Assembly: GCA_913775175.1 (NCBI GenBank) | Contig: CAJYKU010000017.1 | Location: forward strand, 1-64,000 | Origin: an uncultured Pantoea sp. | GTDB taxonomy: Bacteria; Pseudomonadota; Gammaproteobacteria; Enterobacterales; Enterobacteriaceae | DNA: 64,000 nt | Direction of reading: 5' to 3' | In this document: positions 1 to 6,449 of the stretch, one piece after another | Layout of the letters: each line of letters begins with the position of its first letter | Position numbering within the stretch: position 1 is the first letter of the stretch | Translations under genes and position numbers: made by a program | The notes under the pieces: generated by a model | The model's input: the letters and a program-made list of their open reading frames with translations, nothing else | Told to the model about the DNA's origin: nothing | The model's database searches: none

Positions 1-1
1 C

Positions 2-141
2 CGCAAAGCGCTGACGGAGGAGCAGCGGCAGACGATAAGCGCGCTGGGCACGCTGGCGGCGGGTCTGGCGGGCGGCGTGACCGGAGACAGCACGGCGGAC
101 GCGGTGGCGGGCGCGCAGGCGGGCAGGCGGGCAGGAATGCG
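2..141 (+). pseudogene. CdiA pre-toxin (pre-VENN) fragment, 5' end outside window, frameshifted
   Basis: Frame +2 reads the alanine/glycine-rich pre-VENN segment of CdiA/FHA-type proteins ([20 protein letters not shown], then GLAGGV, then DAVAGAQAG). It is almost base-for-base identical to 4631-4763, which belongs to the fourth cassette. In the intact copy this segment runs straight into the VENN motif. Here an 8-bp tandem duplication at 119-134 throws the frame so that VENN lies in frame +1. As it stands, the upstream CdiA-like reading frame cannot reach the toxin that starts at 142. The gene continues to the left of the window. Confidence 0.75.
119..134 (+). repeat. 8-bp tandem duplication causing frameshift
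   Basis: The octamer gcgggcag occurs twice in a row (119-126 and 127-134). The homologous stretch at 4749-4756 has it once. Eight extra bases shift the frame between the pre-VENN domain and the VENN motif. Replication slippage is the simplest origin; an assembly error is possible but less likely in so short a repeat. Confidence 0.8.
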
Positions 142-828
142 GTGGAGAATAATGCGCTGAGTGGCCTGGAAGGGTTCGGAAAAGGCATGGCGGATTACGG
201 CCAGTCAGTACAGTCCTACGCGCAATATGCTCAGGACAAGAACCTGCCACCGGAACAGGTTCAGGCCGATCTGGCCCGGATGGTGAAAGGGGGTCTGCCG
301 GAAAGTGCGGATATCATTAAAGCTATTCTGAGCAATAACCCCGGCTCAGATACGGTAATGGCGTTGCTGGATGCAAAAGATGCGAAGGACTACGCGCTGG
401 CGCTGCTGACGTCGATCCCGGCAGAAAAAGCGCTGTCACTTGTCGGAAAAGCTGCGAAGGTTATTGATAATAAAACCCTGATCAGTGCGGCGGAAAAAAT
501 ATCGACGGCGAAACCGGGTAAGCAATTTACACAGCCGAGAGATCTGAATGAACAGGTATTGTGGAATCAGATTAAGGAGAATCCTGCTAATGGTAAGAAG
601 TTCTCTGAAATGGGTTTAAATTTAAATACAGATCCTCGTTTTCCTTATTCCGCTGGATTTGAAAAAATGACTGCCTCACATAAATTACCAAATGGTTCTA
701 ATATTGAAGTCCATTATCAATATAACACTATTACAGACAAAGCCTATGATATGAAAATTGTCACTCCTCAGCGAACTACGTCTAACCCATCTGATGTGAT
801 TGATTCAATTAAAGGAAAAATCAAGTGA
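142..828 (+). CDS. Orphan CdiA-CT toxin tip, cassette 1
   Basis: The 228-aa frame begins exactly at the VENN motif (GTG-GAG-AAT-AAT, VENN), which in CDI proteins separates the conserved pretoxin region from the variable toxin. Residues 1-130 are a helical, alanine-rich entry domain. The C-terminal ~95 residues ([17 protein letters not shown], then [12 protein letters not shown], then [16 protein letters not shown]) form the presumed toxic domain. I recognise its style from CdiA tips but cannot assign an activity. It overlaps its immunity gene by 4 bases (GTGA). No good ribosome site precedes the GTG, and the upstream frame is broken, so it is probably silent unless recombined onto a full-length cdiA. 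It could equally be called a pseudogene fragment. Confidence 0.7.
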   Translation: MENNALSGLEGFGKGMADYGQSVQSYAQYAQDKNLPPEQVQADLARMVKGGLPESADIIKAILSNNPGSDTVMALLDAKDAKDYALALLTSIPAEKALSLVGKAAKVIDNKTLISAAEKISTAKPGKQFTQPRDLNEQVLWNQIKENPANGKKFSEMGLNLNTDPRFPYSAGFEKMTASHKLPNGSNIEVHYQYNTITDKAYDMKIVTPQRTTSNPSDVIDSIKGKIK

Positions 829-1163
829 AGATTAAAGATGAATGGGGAAATACTATTGACATTTTTGGTATGTATTGGGTTTTGTCTATCGATAAAACTT
901 GTACAGAGACAATGTTACTGGGTATGCCAAGAGGTAATGCTGGATTAGGTACTTACAGGATCACAGGTAAACTTGCTGAAAAAATAGAGTTTGTAGATCC
1001 ATCTATTCCTGAAGGTTTTATTTATTATCGTTCAGGAATTTATCATCGGGCGTTAATTGAGGAAAATCTGTTAGATGATCTTCGTGAATACGATGAGTCG
1101 GCCTATAAACGCTTCCTAGAGATCCTGAAAGCGGAAGGTCGAATAGATCCAGACTTCTATTAG
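825..1163 (+). CDS. Putative CdiI immunity protein, cassette 1
   Basis: A 112-aa acidic soluble protein that starts with GTG inside the toxin's stop codon (GTGA overlap), the coupling expected of a CDI toxin-immunity pair. It has no signal peptide or membrane segment, so it should act in the cytoplasm by binding the toxin tip. I do not recognise the family. Base composition drops to about 40% GC here against GC-rich pretoxin DNA, as is usual for the exchangeable toxin/immunity end of such loci. A terminator follows directly. Confidence 0.65.
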   Translation: MKIKDEWGNTIDIFGMYWVLSIDKTCTETMLLGMPRGNAGLGTYRITGKLAEKIEFVDPSIPEGFIYYRSGIYHRALIEENLLDDLREYDESAYKRFLEILKAEGRIDPDFY

Positions 1164-1170
1164 CCATCAG

Positions 1171-1198
1171 AAATCCCAACCCTTGCGGTTGGGATTTT
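1171..1198 (+). terminator. Bidirectional terminator after immunity gene 1
   Basis: Inverted repeat aaatcccaacc / ggttgggatttt around a short loop, with A-run and T-run flanks, placed between the plus-strand immunity gene and the minus-strand SymE remnant. It can serve both strands. Related hairpins follow the other three immunity genes. Confidence 0.8.
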
Positions 1199-1215
1199 AC
1201 TTTATAACCCGTCAA

Positions 1216-1391
1216 TTACACCTTAGCTACCCGCTTCTTCGGCTTCGCCATCACCTGAATCAGCTCCATCAGCTCGCGCTGCTTACGGGCGGAGAGCTTC
1301 GGGCAGAGCTGGCGCAGGGTCTCGATGACTTCCGGCTCCGGTGAGGGCTGCTTCGTGGTCAGAATCAGACCGCCGGGCAGCATTTTAACGC
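1216..1391 (-). pseudogene. SymE-like toxin gene, 3' fragment A
   Basis: On the minus strand the frame ends VKMLPGGLILTTKQP, then ETLRQLCPKLSARKQRELME, then stop at 1216. A hydrophobic strand of the type VxVMPGxIVLT followed by a KLSARKQ-like helix matches the C-terminal part of the longer SymE-family (type I toxin-antitoxin) proteins as I remember them. The N-terminal half is missing. At about 1391 the sequence switches to plus-strand CdiA stalk DNA, so this is a truncated remnant created by recombination. Family assignment is from memory and moderately sure. Confidence 0.55.
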
Positions 1392-1392
1392 C

Positions 1393-2022
1393 ATGCACAG
1401 CAATTACGATTCGGTGCGGGCGCAGACGGGGCTGTTTGCGGGTCAGGGCGGGTATGACGTGACGGTGGAGCCGCATACGCAACTGGACGGCGCGGTTATC
1501 GCCTTCACGGCAGCAGCAGAGCTGAACCGGCTGGACACGGCTTCGCTGGGCGTTGATTTTGTGCCGGTAGTGGGTGATATCAAGAGCTTTGCGGAAGCAC
1601 AGTCGGCGCTGGATTACCTGGCTGCTGCAATCGGTATAATACCGGGTGCAGGTGATGCTGCTGGTAAGGTGATCAAAGCAGCGGAAACGGCGCTGAAGAA
1701 AGGGGATGTTGCTGAAGCGTCGAAGCTGATTAATAAGGCTAGTGATGAGATCTCTGCTAAAACGCCCACTGGTTCAAAAGGCAATCCGCTAAATGTGATA
1801 GATGGTCAAAATAAACCATCTACAATAACCAATCGTGATTACTCTGGTCACTCATTAGATCGTATGCAGAGGCAAGGTATAACGCCTACAACAGTAGAAA
1901 ATGCAATACCCGGAAAACGGCCAGGCACAACTGCTTATTACGGTAGTAATAATAATATAACTGTCATTACTGATACGAAAACAGGTACAGTCGTCACTGT
2001 TGATTTTGGAAGGATAAAATAA
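1393..2022 (+). CDS. Chimeric CdiA stalk-toxin fragment, cassette 2 (BECR/DUF4258-like tip)
   Basis: The 209-aa frame joins two distant parts of a CdiA-type protein. Residues 1-52 are filamentous-haemagglutinin stalk sequence (HSNYDSVRAQTGLFAGQGGY, then PHTQLDGAVI). From about residue 53 (DTASLGVDFVPVVG) it is the post-VENN pretoxin segment also found at 4949-5000. The join sits at a short shared motif (DTASLG/DTGTLG), so a microhomology deletion removed everything between. The C-terminal ~75 residues (YSGHSLDRMQRQGIT, then VITDTKTGTVVTVDFG) resemble DUF4258-type, BECR-fold RNase toxins. They are paralogous to the tip of cassette 4. It ends in TAATG with the immunity gene. No start signal is convincing; likely a silent donor copy. 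Confidence 0.65.
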   Translation: MHSNYDSVRAQTGLFAGQGGYDVTVEPHTQLDGAVIAFTAAAELNRLDTASLGVDFVPVVGDIKSFAEAQSALDYLAAAIGIIPGAGDAAGKVIKAAETALKKGDVAEASKLINKASDEISAKTPTGSKGNPLNVIDGQNKPSTITNRDYSGHSLDRMQRQGITPTTVENAIPGKRPGTTAYYGSNNNITVITDTKTGTVVTVDFGRIK

Positions 2023-2324
2023 TGACTTTACTATCAGAAATGAATATCAGCGAGTATGATGAGCGCCAAATATCTCTAATGAAAGAATCATTAGAGCTTT
2101 TTGCATCAGAAAAATTATCGCTTGAAAAACTGATTGATAATTTAGAAGGTTTGTTATTTTGTCTGCGGTCAGTAGAAATTGAATGGAAAAACGATTTTCA
2201 TGAATATTGGTTCGTATTAGAGCAAATCTATGCTGTTTCTTTGTTTAGAAATGAAATTATTTCGAAAGATGATCCTGACTTAGTTGATGCATTGATGCAC
2301 CTAAACGAGTTATTGAGAAAATAA
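2022..2324 (+). CDS. Putative CdiI immunity protein, cassette 2
   Basis: A 100-aa acidic cytoplasmic protein whose ATG overlaps the toxin stop by one base (TAATG), giving tight translational coupling. The centre (WKNDFHEYWFVLEQIYAVSL) shares a WFxLExIxAxxL pattern with the immunity protein of cassette 4. The rest of the two proteins is very different although their toxin tips are clearly paralogous. I know no named family for it. The cassette is closed by a hairpin terminator at 2329-2358. Confidence 0.65.
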   Translation: MTLLSEMNISEYDERQISLMKESLELFASEKLSLEKLIDNLEGLLFCLRSVEIEWKNDFHEYWFVLEQIYAVSLFRNEIISKDDPDLVDALMHLNELLRK

Positions 2325-2328
2325 AAGT

Positions 2329-2358
2329 AATCCCAGCCCTCACCAGCTGGGATTTTTT
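2329..2358 (+). terminator. Terminator after immunity gene 2
   Basis: Stem aatcccagc / gctgggatt with an 8-base loop and a following run of T. Same design as the hairpins behind the other immunity genes. Confidence 0.8.
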
Positions 2359-2381
2359 GATGCTTTCACACCGCCAGTTAC

Positions 2382-2685
2382 TTGATTTTACCGTTGCGCC
2401 GTGGGCGCTTCTGCGGCGTACTGACGACGGTGATAAACGCTGTTACCGAGCTGCTGTGGTCAACGGATATATACGTGGAGAAGTGGCAAACCTTAAGATA
2501 TAGATATACAGCGCGGACTTCTCGCGGCAGATACCGACCATCGTGCAGGGCAAGGGAAAACAGGATCGTGTTGTGCCATTGGGGAAGCGCGCGTTATGGT
2601 GGCTGTAGCGATATCTGAGCCACGTCAGGTCGGAATTCCTAAGCAGTATGGAGTGTAAGGCGCTGTTCCTGTCGATGGATGGCCT
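2382..2685 (+). pseudogene. Tyrosine recombinase (integrase) remnant
   Basis: Translating 2465-2685 in one frame gives GEVANLKI, a TAG stop, then IVQGKGKQDRVVPLGKRALW, another TAG, then RYLSHVR and ECKALFLSMDG. GEV-NL, QGKGKxDRxVPL and the RYL helix are the catalytic-domain landmarks of XerC/integron-like tyrosine recombinases. The preceding frame (LLWSTDI, expected LLWSTGIRRGEV) is joined by a small indel. Both ends of the gene are missing, and the right end runs directly into the pretoxin sequence of cassette 3. A dead recombinase inside the cassette array hints at how the array was built. Confidence 0.7.
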
Positions 2686-2706
2686 ACGCAGGCGGGCAGG
2701 AATGCG

Positions 2707-3426
2707 GTGGATAATAACTCGCTGTCCGGTGATCAGGCTCGTGCTACAGCTAAACAGGCTGCCGGATCCCTGAAGGATCAGGTCCGGGAAAAGCTGGGTG
2801 AAGGTACAACCTCTTCCATCGCCAACGCCATTATTAACGGCCTGGCTGATACCGGCGATGCGGCATTAGGCGGAGCGGATTACGCTGCTGACGCGGCGAT
2901 GGCCCTGGCAGCCTGTGCCGCTGGTGACAGTTACTGCTCCAGAGCCATGAGCGACCTGTCCGGTAAGAACCAGGCGGTGGCAGACAGCGTTAAGGCGCTG
3001 ATGAACAGTGATACCTGGTCAGCAGTAGCCGACACCATCAAACAGGCGTCGAAAGGGAATCAGCTTGCTCTGGAAGCGACTGGCGGGATGCTGGCCGGGA
3101 CTATATTGCCGGGCAAGAAAGTGCCTCATGTTCCAAATGCAGGGGCTGTCGGGAATATGAAAGAATTCCTTGCTCAACCAGGGCTTGGCACTCAGATAAA
3201 AAATAGTGCGCAAAAAAGTAGCCAGATATATCAGGGCCAAAGTATTTACAAAGCAAATAGTAACATTGGAGAAGTGATAAAAAAGGGTGATCAATTCTAT
3301 CTTGACGGACAACATAAAAATCATCTTGAAGTATTTGACAATAAAGTAAAGTTCAAAGCAGTGTTAAACCTTGATGGGACTATTAATAAGGCTAAGACTG
3401 AAGCAGCTAAGGGAAGGAAAATATAA
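2707..3426 (+). CDS. Orphan CdiA-CT toxin tip, cassette 3 (VDNN variant)
   Basis: The homologous segment starts at about 2686 (TQAGRNA) and passes the VDNN motif, a variant of VENN, at 2707. The 239 residues hold an alanine-rich pretoxin part (LADTGDAALGGADYAADAAM) and a C-terminal domain of about 70 residues. That domain is lysine-rich (KKGDQFYLDGQHKNHLEVFD, then FKAVLNLDGTINKAKTEAA). It is a compact, basic, His-containing domain typical of nuclease bacteriocin/CDI tips, but I cannot name the family with certainty. Only GTG at 2707 opens the frame, so the copy is probably an untranslated donor unless transcription reads in from upstream. It overlaps the immunity gene by one base (TAATG). Confidence 0.65.
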   Translation: MDNNSLSGDQARATAKQAAGSLKDQVREKLGEGTTSSIANAIINGLADTGDAALGGADYAADAAMALAACAAGDSYCSRAMSDLSGKNQAVADSVKALMNSDTWSAVADTIKQASKGNQLALEATGGMLAGTILPGKKVPHVPNAGAVGNMKEFLAQPGLGTQIKNSAQKSSQIYQGQSIYKANSNIGEVIKKGDQFYLDGQHKNHLEVFDNKVKFKAVLNLDGTINKAKTEAAKGRKI

Positions 3427-3968
3427 TGCGACAACTAGCGATAAGTAATAAGAAATTACGAGGAATTCCACGTAGGTTACGATCATTAAAGAAGTGGTCT
3501 GAGTCGTATACTTCTAAATTTCCAATAATTGCTGCTGAAGACTACACTTATGGCTATTGGAATGTCAAAATACCTGTACACCTTTCGTTAGTTCAGGGGG
3601 AGCAGACTAGTCGTAATATTCAGTCCTATTGCGCACAAATGTTGATAAATGCTGCATACGATATTTATCAGTCCAAGCCTGTTGATAAAGATGAGATAAG
3701 AGTTACTTGCAGTATTGTTCTGCCTGATATGTTTTCGAGTGAGTTGTGCTTGTTTACTTCTGAAGAATATTTCAATGTGCACACACAACCAGGTAATAAT
3801 GTTTTTGGGCAGATAAGTTTATTGCACGGAAGAAGTTTAGTAAAAGATTTTAATTTAGAGTTGCCGAAAGAGTTTTCAGAATTAGGAATATTAAGAGTCT
3901 GTGAGAATGATGAGGGTGAGCTTTATCATTCTGAGCATTGGTATATTGGTGAAGTAAGTAAAAAGTAA
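3426..3968 (+). CDS. Putative immunity protein, cassette 3 (DUF3916-like)
   Basis: A 180-aa protein starting with ATG inside the toxin stop. The N-terminus KLRGIPRRLRSLKKWSESY, the mid-part YWNVKIPVHLSLV and the IVLPDMFSSELCLF segment recall the DUF3916 family often found beside polymorphic toxins; this is from memory. It is cytoplasmic with no membrane segment. It is AT-rich compared with the pretoxin DNA. Transcription is closed by the hairpin at 3984-4018. Confidence 0.65.
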   Translation: MRQLAISNKKLRGIPRRLRSLKKWSESYTSKFPIIAAEDYTYGYWNVKIPVHLSLVQGEQTSRNIQSYCAQMLINAAYDIYQSKPVDKDEIRVTCSIVLPDMFSSELCLFTSEEYFNVHTQPGNNVFGQISLLHGRSLVKDFNLELPKEFSELGILRVCENDEGELYHSEHWYIGEVSKK

Positions 3969-3983
3969 AGCTTTATTTTTTAT

Positions 3984-4018
3984 AAAAAGATCCCGGTCAC
4001 CGAGCCGGTGATCTTTTT
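3984..4018 (+). terminator. Terminator after immunity gene 3
   Basis: Stem aaaaagatc / gatcttttt with an inner ccgg/ccgg pair, A-run before and T-run after, so it can work in both directions. It lies between the convergent immunity gene and the symE pseudogene. Confidence 0.8.
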
Positions 4019-4023
4019 GCCTG

Positions 4024-4260
4024 TTACTCAGCAGACCGGATAACCAGTTGTCCCCGTTCAACAGCCACGGTAACCAGCGTGTTTATCGCAAACCCCGTAT
4101 CTTCCAGCCATTACCCTTTAAGGTTAATGCTGGGACAGCGGCTATAATAGGTGCTCGTGTCGATTGAGCATTTTTCGCGACGAATGCTGGTATAACCGAC
4201 CTTAAGCTGCCGTAAACCTCTGGAAATCCTTATTTCTGGCTTAGTATCGTGTTCAGCCAT
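4024..4260 (-). pseudogene. symE: symE-like toxin gene with one nonsense codon
   Basis: Read on the minus strand from ATG at 4260, the frame gives MAEHDTKPEIRISRGLRQLK, then VGYTS, then SINLKG, then TAA at 4113-4111, then WLEDTGFAINTLVTVAVERG and QLVIRSAE with stop at 4024. The order GYxS, LxGxWLExxGF, VxVxVExGxLVI is the signature of SymE, the SOS-induced type I toxin with an AbrB-like fold. The premature TAA sits where family members have a lysine or arginine (LxGKWL), so a single substitution could explain it. The full length without the stop would be 78 aa. No other lesion is seen, so inactivation looks recent. Confidence 0.8.
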
Positions 4261-4352
4261 AATTAACTACCTCGACTAGTTGGTGGTGGTTAATGGTGTC
4301 AACGGGTTGCCGCCCGTTATCGCCGCGCTAATTATCTATTATCCCTTCATTT

Positions 4353-5456
4353 TTGATGACCATCGTTCCGCTTCGTATATATGCACATAATCTGCATTAT
4401 GGCGTGCGCCCTGCGTTCAGGGCCGGATGGGCGGCACCGTACCTGGCGGAGGTTATCCACAATATGACCACCGACCCGGTGACGGGTAAGGTCAACAGTG
4501 AAGCAAACCTGATGGCGTACGCGGTAGTGGGTGCGGTGACGGCTTACGCGGCGGGCGGCAGCGCGGTGGCGGGCGCATCGGGCACGGCGATGGGCGAGTA
4601 TATCGCGCAGCAGTTGTATCCGGGTGTTGACCGCAAAGGGCTGACGGAGGAGCAGCGGCAGACGATAAGCGCGCTGGGCACGCTGGCGGCGGGTCTGGCG
4701 GGCGGCGTGACCGGAGACAGCACGGCAGACGCGGTGGCGGGCGCGCAGGCGGGCAGGAATGCGGTGGAGAATAACTCTCTCGCCGATATCGCGCAGGCGC
4801 AGTCTGAAGGCAAAACGCCGGAGCAGAAGGCCGGTGAGCACGTACAGGCTGAAAACGAGCGCTATAAAAAGGCCAACTGCGGCGGCATGAGCGCCGAAGC
4901 CTGCTCGGTGAAGATGTACACGGAACGGCGTGAAGCGCTGAAAGACACGGCTTCGCTGGGCGTTGATTTTGTGCCGGTAGTGGGTACTATAAAAAGTGCA
5001 GCGGAGGCACAGTCAGCACTGGATTATCTCAACGTGGCCGCTTCCCTGATACCGGGCGAGCGTGTTGCATCGGGTGCGCTTAAGGCAGCGGAGAAAGCGC
5101 TGGCTAAGGGTGATGTGGCGGAAGCATCGAAGCTGATTAATAATGCCAGCGATGAAGTATCTGCCACTCTCCCAATGGGAAGTAAGCGCAATCCGATGAA
5201 TCAGCCAAGTAATCCATCTTATCAACCTGTAAGAAATCAGCCGAGTACGATCAGTAATCGAGAATATTCTGGGCATGCTTTAGACAGAATGCAGGATCGA
5301 GGAATAACCCCTTCTGTAGTTGAAAATACGATTAAAAATGGTAAATCAACGCCTAGTCGAGGCGGAACAACAGTACATTATGATCCTGAAAGTAAGGTAT
5401 CCGTAGTAACGAATAAATCTGGTAGAGTGGTCACGGTTAAATATGGCGATAAATAA
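4353..5456 (+). CDS. CdiA pre-VENN + VENN + toxin fragment, cassette 4 (BECR/DUF4258-like tip)
   Basis: From about 4436 the frame matches the conserved C-terminal region of Cdi[49 protein letters not shown], and AGRNAVENN (VENN at 4765-4776). A post-VENN entry domain follows (DTASLGVDFVPVVG, then AEASKLINNASDE). The last ~75 residues (YSGHALDRMQDRGITPSVVE, then VSVVTNKSGRVVTVKYG) are a DUF4258-like BECR-fold toxin domain, probably an RNase, paralogous to cassette 2. The first ~27 residues before 4436 look non-homologous, so the fragment has no native start, signal or stalk. It overlaps the immunity gene by 14 bases. It is the longest and best-preserved orphan tip in the array. Confidence 0.7.
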   Translation: MMTIVPLRIYAHNLHYGVRPAFRAGWAAPYLAEVIHNMTTDPVTGKVNSEANLMAYAVVGAVTAYAAGGSAVAGASGTAMGEYIAQQLYPGVDRKGLTEEQRQTISALGTLAAGLAGGVTGDSTADAVAGAQAGRNAVENNSLADIAQAQSEGKTPEQKAGEHVQAENERYKKANCGGMSAEACSVKMYTERREALKDTASLGVDFVPVVGTIKSAAEAQSALDYLNVAASLIPGERVASGALKAAEKALAKGDVAEASKLINNASDEVSATLPMGSKRNPMNQPSNPSYQPVRNQPSTISNREYSGHALDRMQDRGITPSVVENTIKNGKSTPSRGGTTVHYDPESKVSVVTNKSGRVVTVKYGDK

Positions 5457-5745
5457 GAAGAATGACATCCGTGAATATGCGCTTAGTTCACTAAATGATG
5501 TCGTCAGCTTTGCGAGGTTCGTTAATTATGCGGAAGATTTACCTCAGCTAAACGATCTATTTGAAGATGAACATGATAAGGATAATTATCAGCAAATATG
5601 GTTTGAGCTGGAAATTATCAACGCACTTGCTCTGTCTGAATGGGAGAACGAAGGCTGTCCTGCAGACTGGCAAACGCATTGGGAATCAGAATATAAACAC
5701 GATGCATCTGAACTAATGGATGAGTTATTAAAGACGTTGAAGTAA
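5443..5745 (+). CDS. Putative CdiI immunity protein, cassette 4
   Basis: A 100-aa, strongly acidic cytoplasmic protein (LNDLFEDEHDKDNYQQIWFE). It starts 14 bases inside the toxin gene. The WFELEIINALALSEW stretch aligns with WFVLEQIYAVSLFRN of the cassette 2 immunity protein, suggesting distant homology, while the remaining sequence differs. An acidic inhibitor suits a basic RNase tip. Not assigned to a named family. Confidence 0.65.
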   Translation: MAINKKNDIREYALSSLNDVVSFARFVNYAEDLPQLNDLFEDEHDKDNYQQIWFELEIINALALSEWENEGCPADWQTHWESEYKHDASELMDELLKTLK

Positions 5746-5750
5746 ACCAG

Positions 5751-5777
5751 AAATCCCGATCACCGAGCCGGGATTTT
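5751..5777 (+). terminator. Terminator after immunity gene 4
   Basis: Stem aaatcccg / cgggattt, loop of 10, then TT. Its loop (atcaccgag) is almost the same as in the hairpin after cassette 3, showing common descent. Confidence 0.75.
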
Positions 5778-5795
5778 ACCGTTTACGGCAGTAAG

Positions 5796-5894
5796 TTACC
5801 TTTCGCCCGCCATCCGGATGATTAGCTGTCCCGGCTTGGTGAACACCCTGATCTTCTGTCCCGTAGTAAAACCCAACGCGTCCAGACAGCGATT
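5796..5894 (-). pseudogene. SymE-like toxin gene, 3' fragment B
   Basis: On the minus strand the sequence reads LDALGFTTGQKIRVFTKPGQ then LIIRMAGER and a stop at 5796. This is the C-terminal half of a SymE domain (xLxxLGFxxGxxIxVxxxPGxLIIR). Upstream, at about 5895-5907, it gives way to plus-strand stalk DNA, so the N-terminal half is gone. It sits immediately behind the terminator of cassette 4, in the same position as fragment A and the symE pseudogene. Confidence 0.65.
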
Positions 5895-5907
5895 ATCAGG
5901 ATGCAGG

Positions 5908-6213
5908 CTGGACGGAGCGGTTATCGGCTCCACCGCGTCGGCGGATAAAAACCGGCTGGAGACGGGGACGCTGGGTTTCAGCGACATGGAGAACCACGCG
6001 GACTACAGGGCAGAGCACCAGAGCGCGGGCATCAGCAGCGGGGGCAGCATCGCCGGTGAGTTTGCCGGGAATATGGCGAACGGGCTGCTGACGGGAGTAA
6101 ACCACAGCGGCAGCGGCAGCTCGCTGACGAAAGCGGCGGTGAGCGACGGCGCGCTGGATGAGCCGGGTATTGGGCTGAACTGGTCAGATGCCTGGACTCG
6201 CCATAGCAATTAG
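5908..6213 (+). pseudogene. CdiA/FHA stalk fragment
   Basis: The frame LDGAVIGSTA, then NRLETGTLGFSDMENHADYR and AEHQSAGISSGGSIAGEFAG is the late haemagglutinin-repeat region of CdiA that precedes the pretoxin domain. It starts abruptly after the SymE fragment and ends in a stop after WSDAWTRHSN with no toxin attached. Its first bases overlap in content with the stalk piece at 1393-1545. It is a leftover of a former cdiA copy. Confidence 0.7.
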
Positions 6214-6261
6214 CACGGTACAACACTGAACCGCCATTAACCTAATGGCGGGCTCAGAGAG

Positions 6262-6296
6262 GCGAACGCTGCCGAAATGGTGGCGTTCGCTTTTTT
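6262..6296 (+). terminator. Terminator at the right end of the CDI array
   Basis: Stem gcgaacgc / gcgttcgc with an inner gcc/ggc and a run of six T. It ends plus-strand transcription from the array before the minus-strand abg operon. Nothing else recognisable lies between here and the abgT stop at 6450. Confidence 0.7.
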
Positions 6297-6449
6297 CGTT
6301 AACGCCGCTGCCAGAGCATAAATCAGATACTGCGAACGATCACAGCGGGCATCAGGTATTACTTTACCGGGCTGAGTTGCCCGGCATTTATTACCCGTTA
6401 GAAAGCGATCTGCCCGGCAATATCCACAGAGACACGCCGGAGTGGCGCA

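Noticed and set aside
1018..1215. Minus-strand frame over the end of immunity gene 1
   Set aside because: It is antisense to the immunity gene and crosses the terminator; no support.
4347..4841. Long minus-strand frames opposite the pre-VENN region
   Set aside because: They mirror the GC-rich plus-strand CdiA sequence, which has clear homology within the window (1-141); arginine-rich shadow frames.
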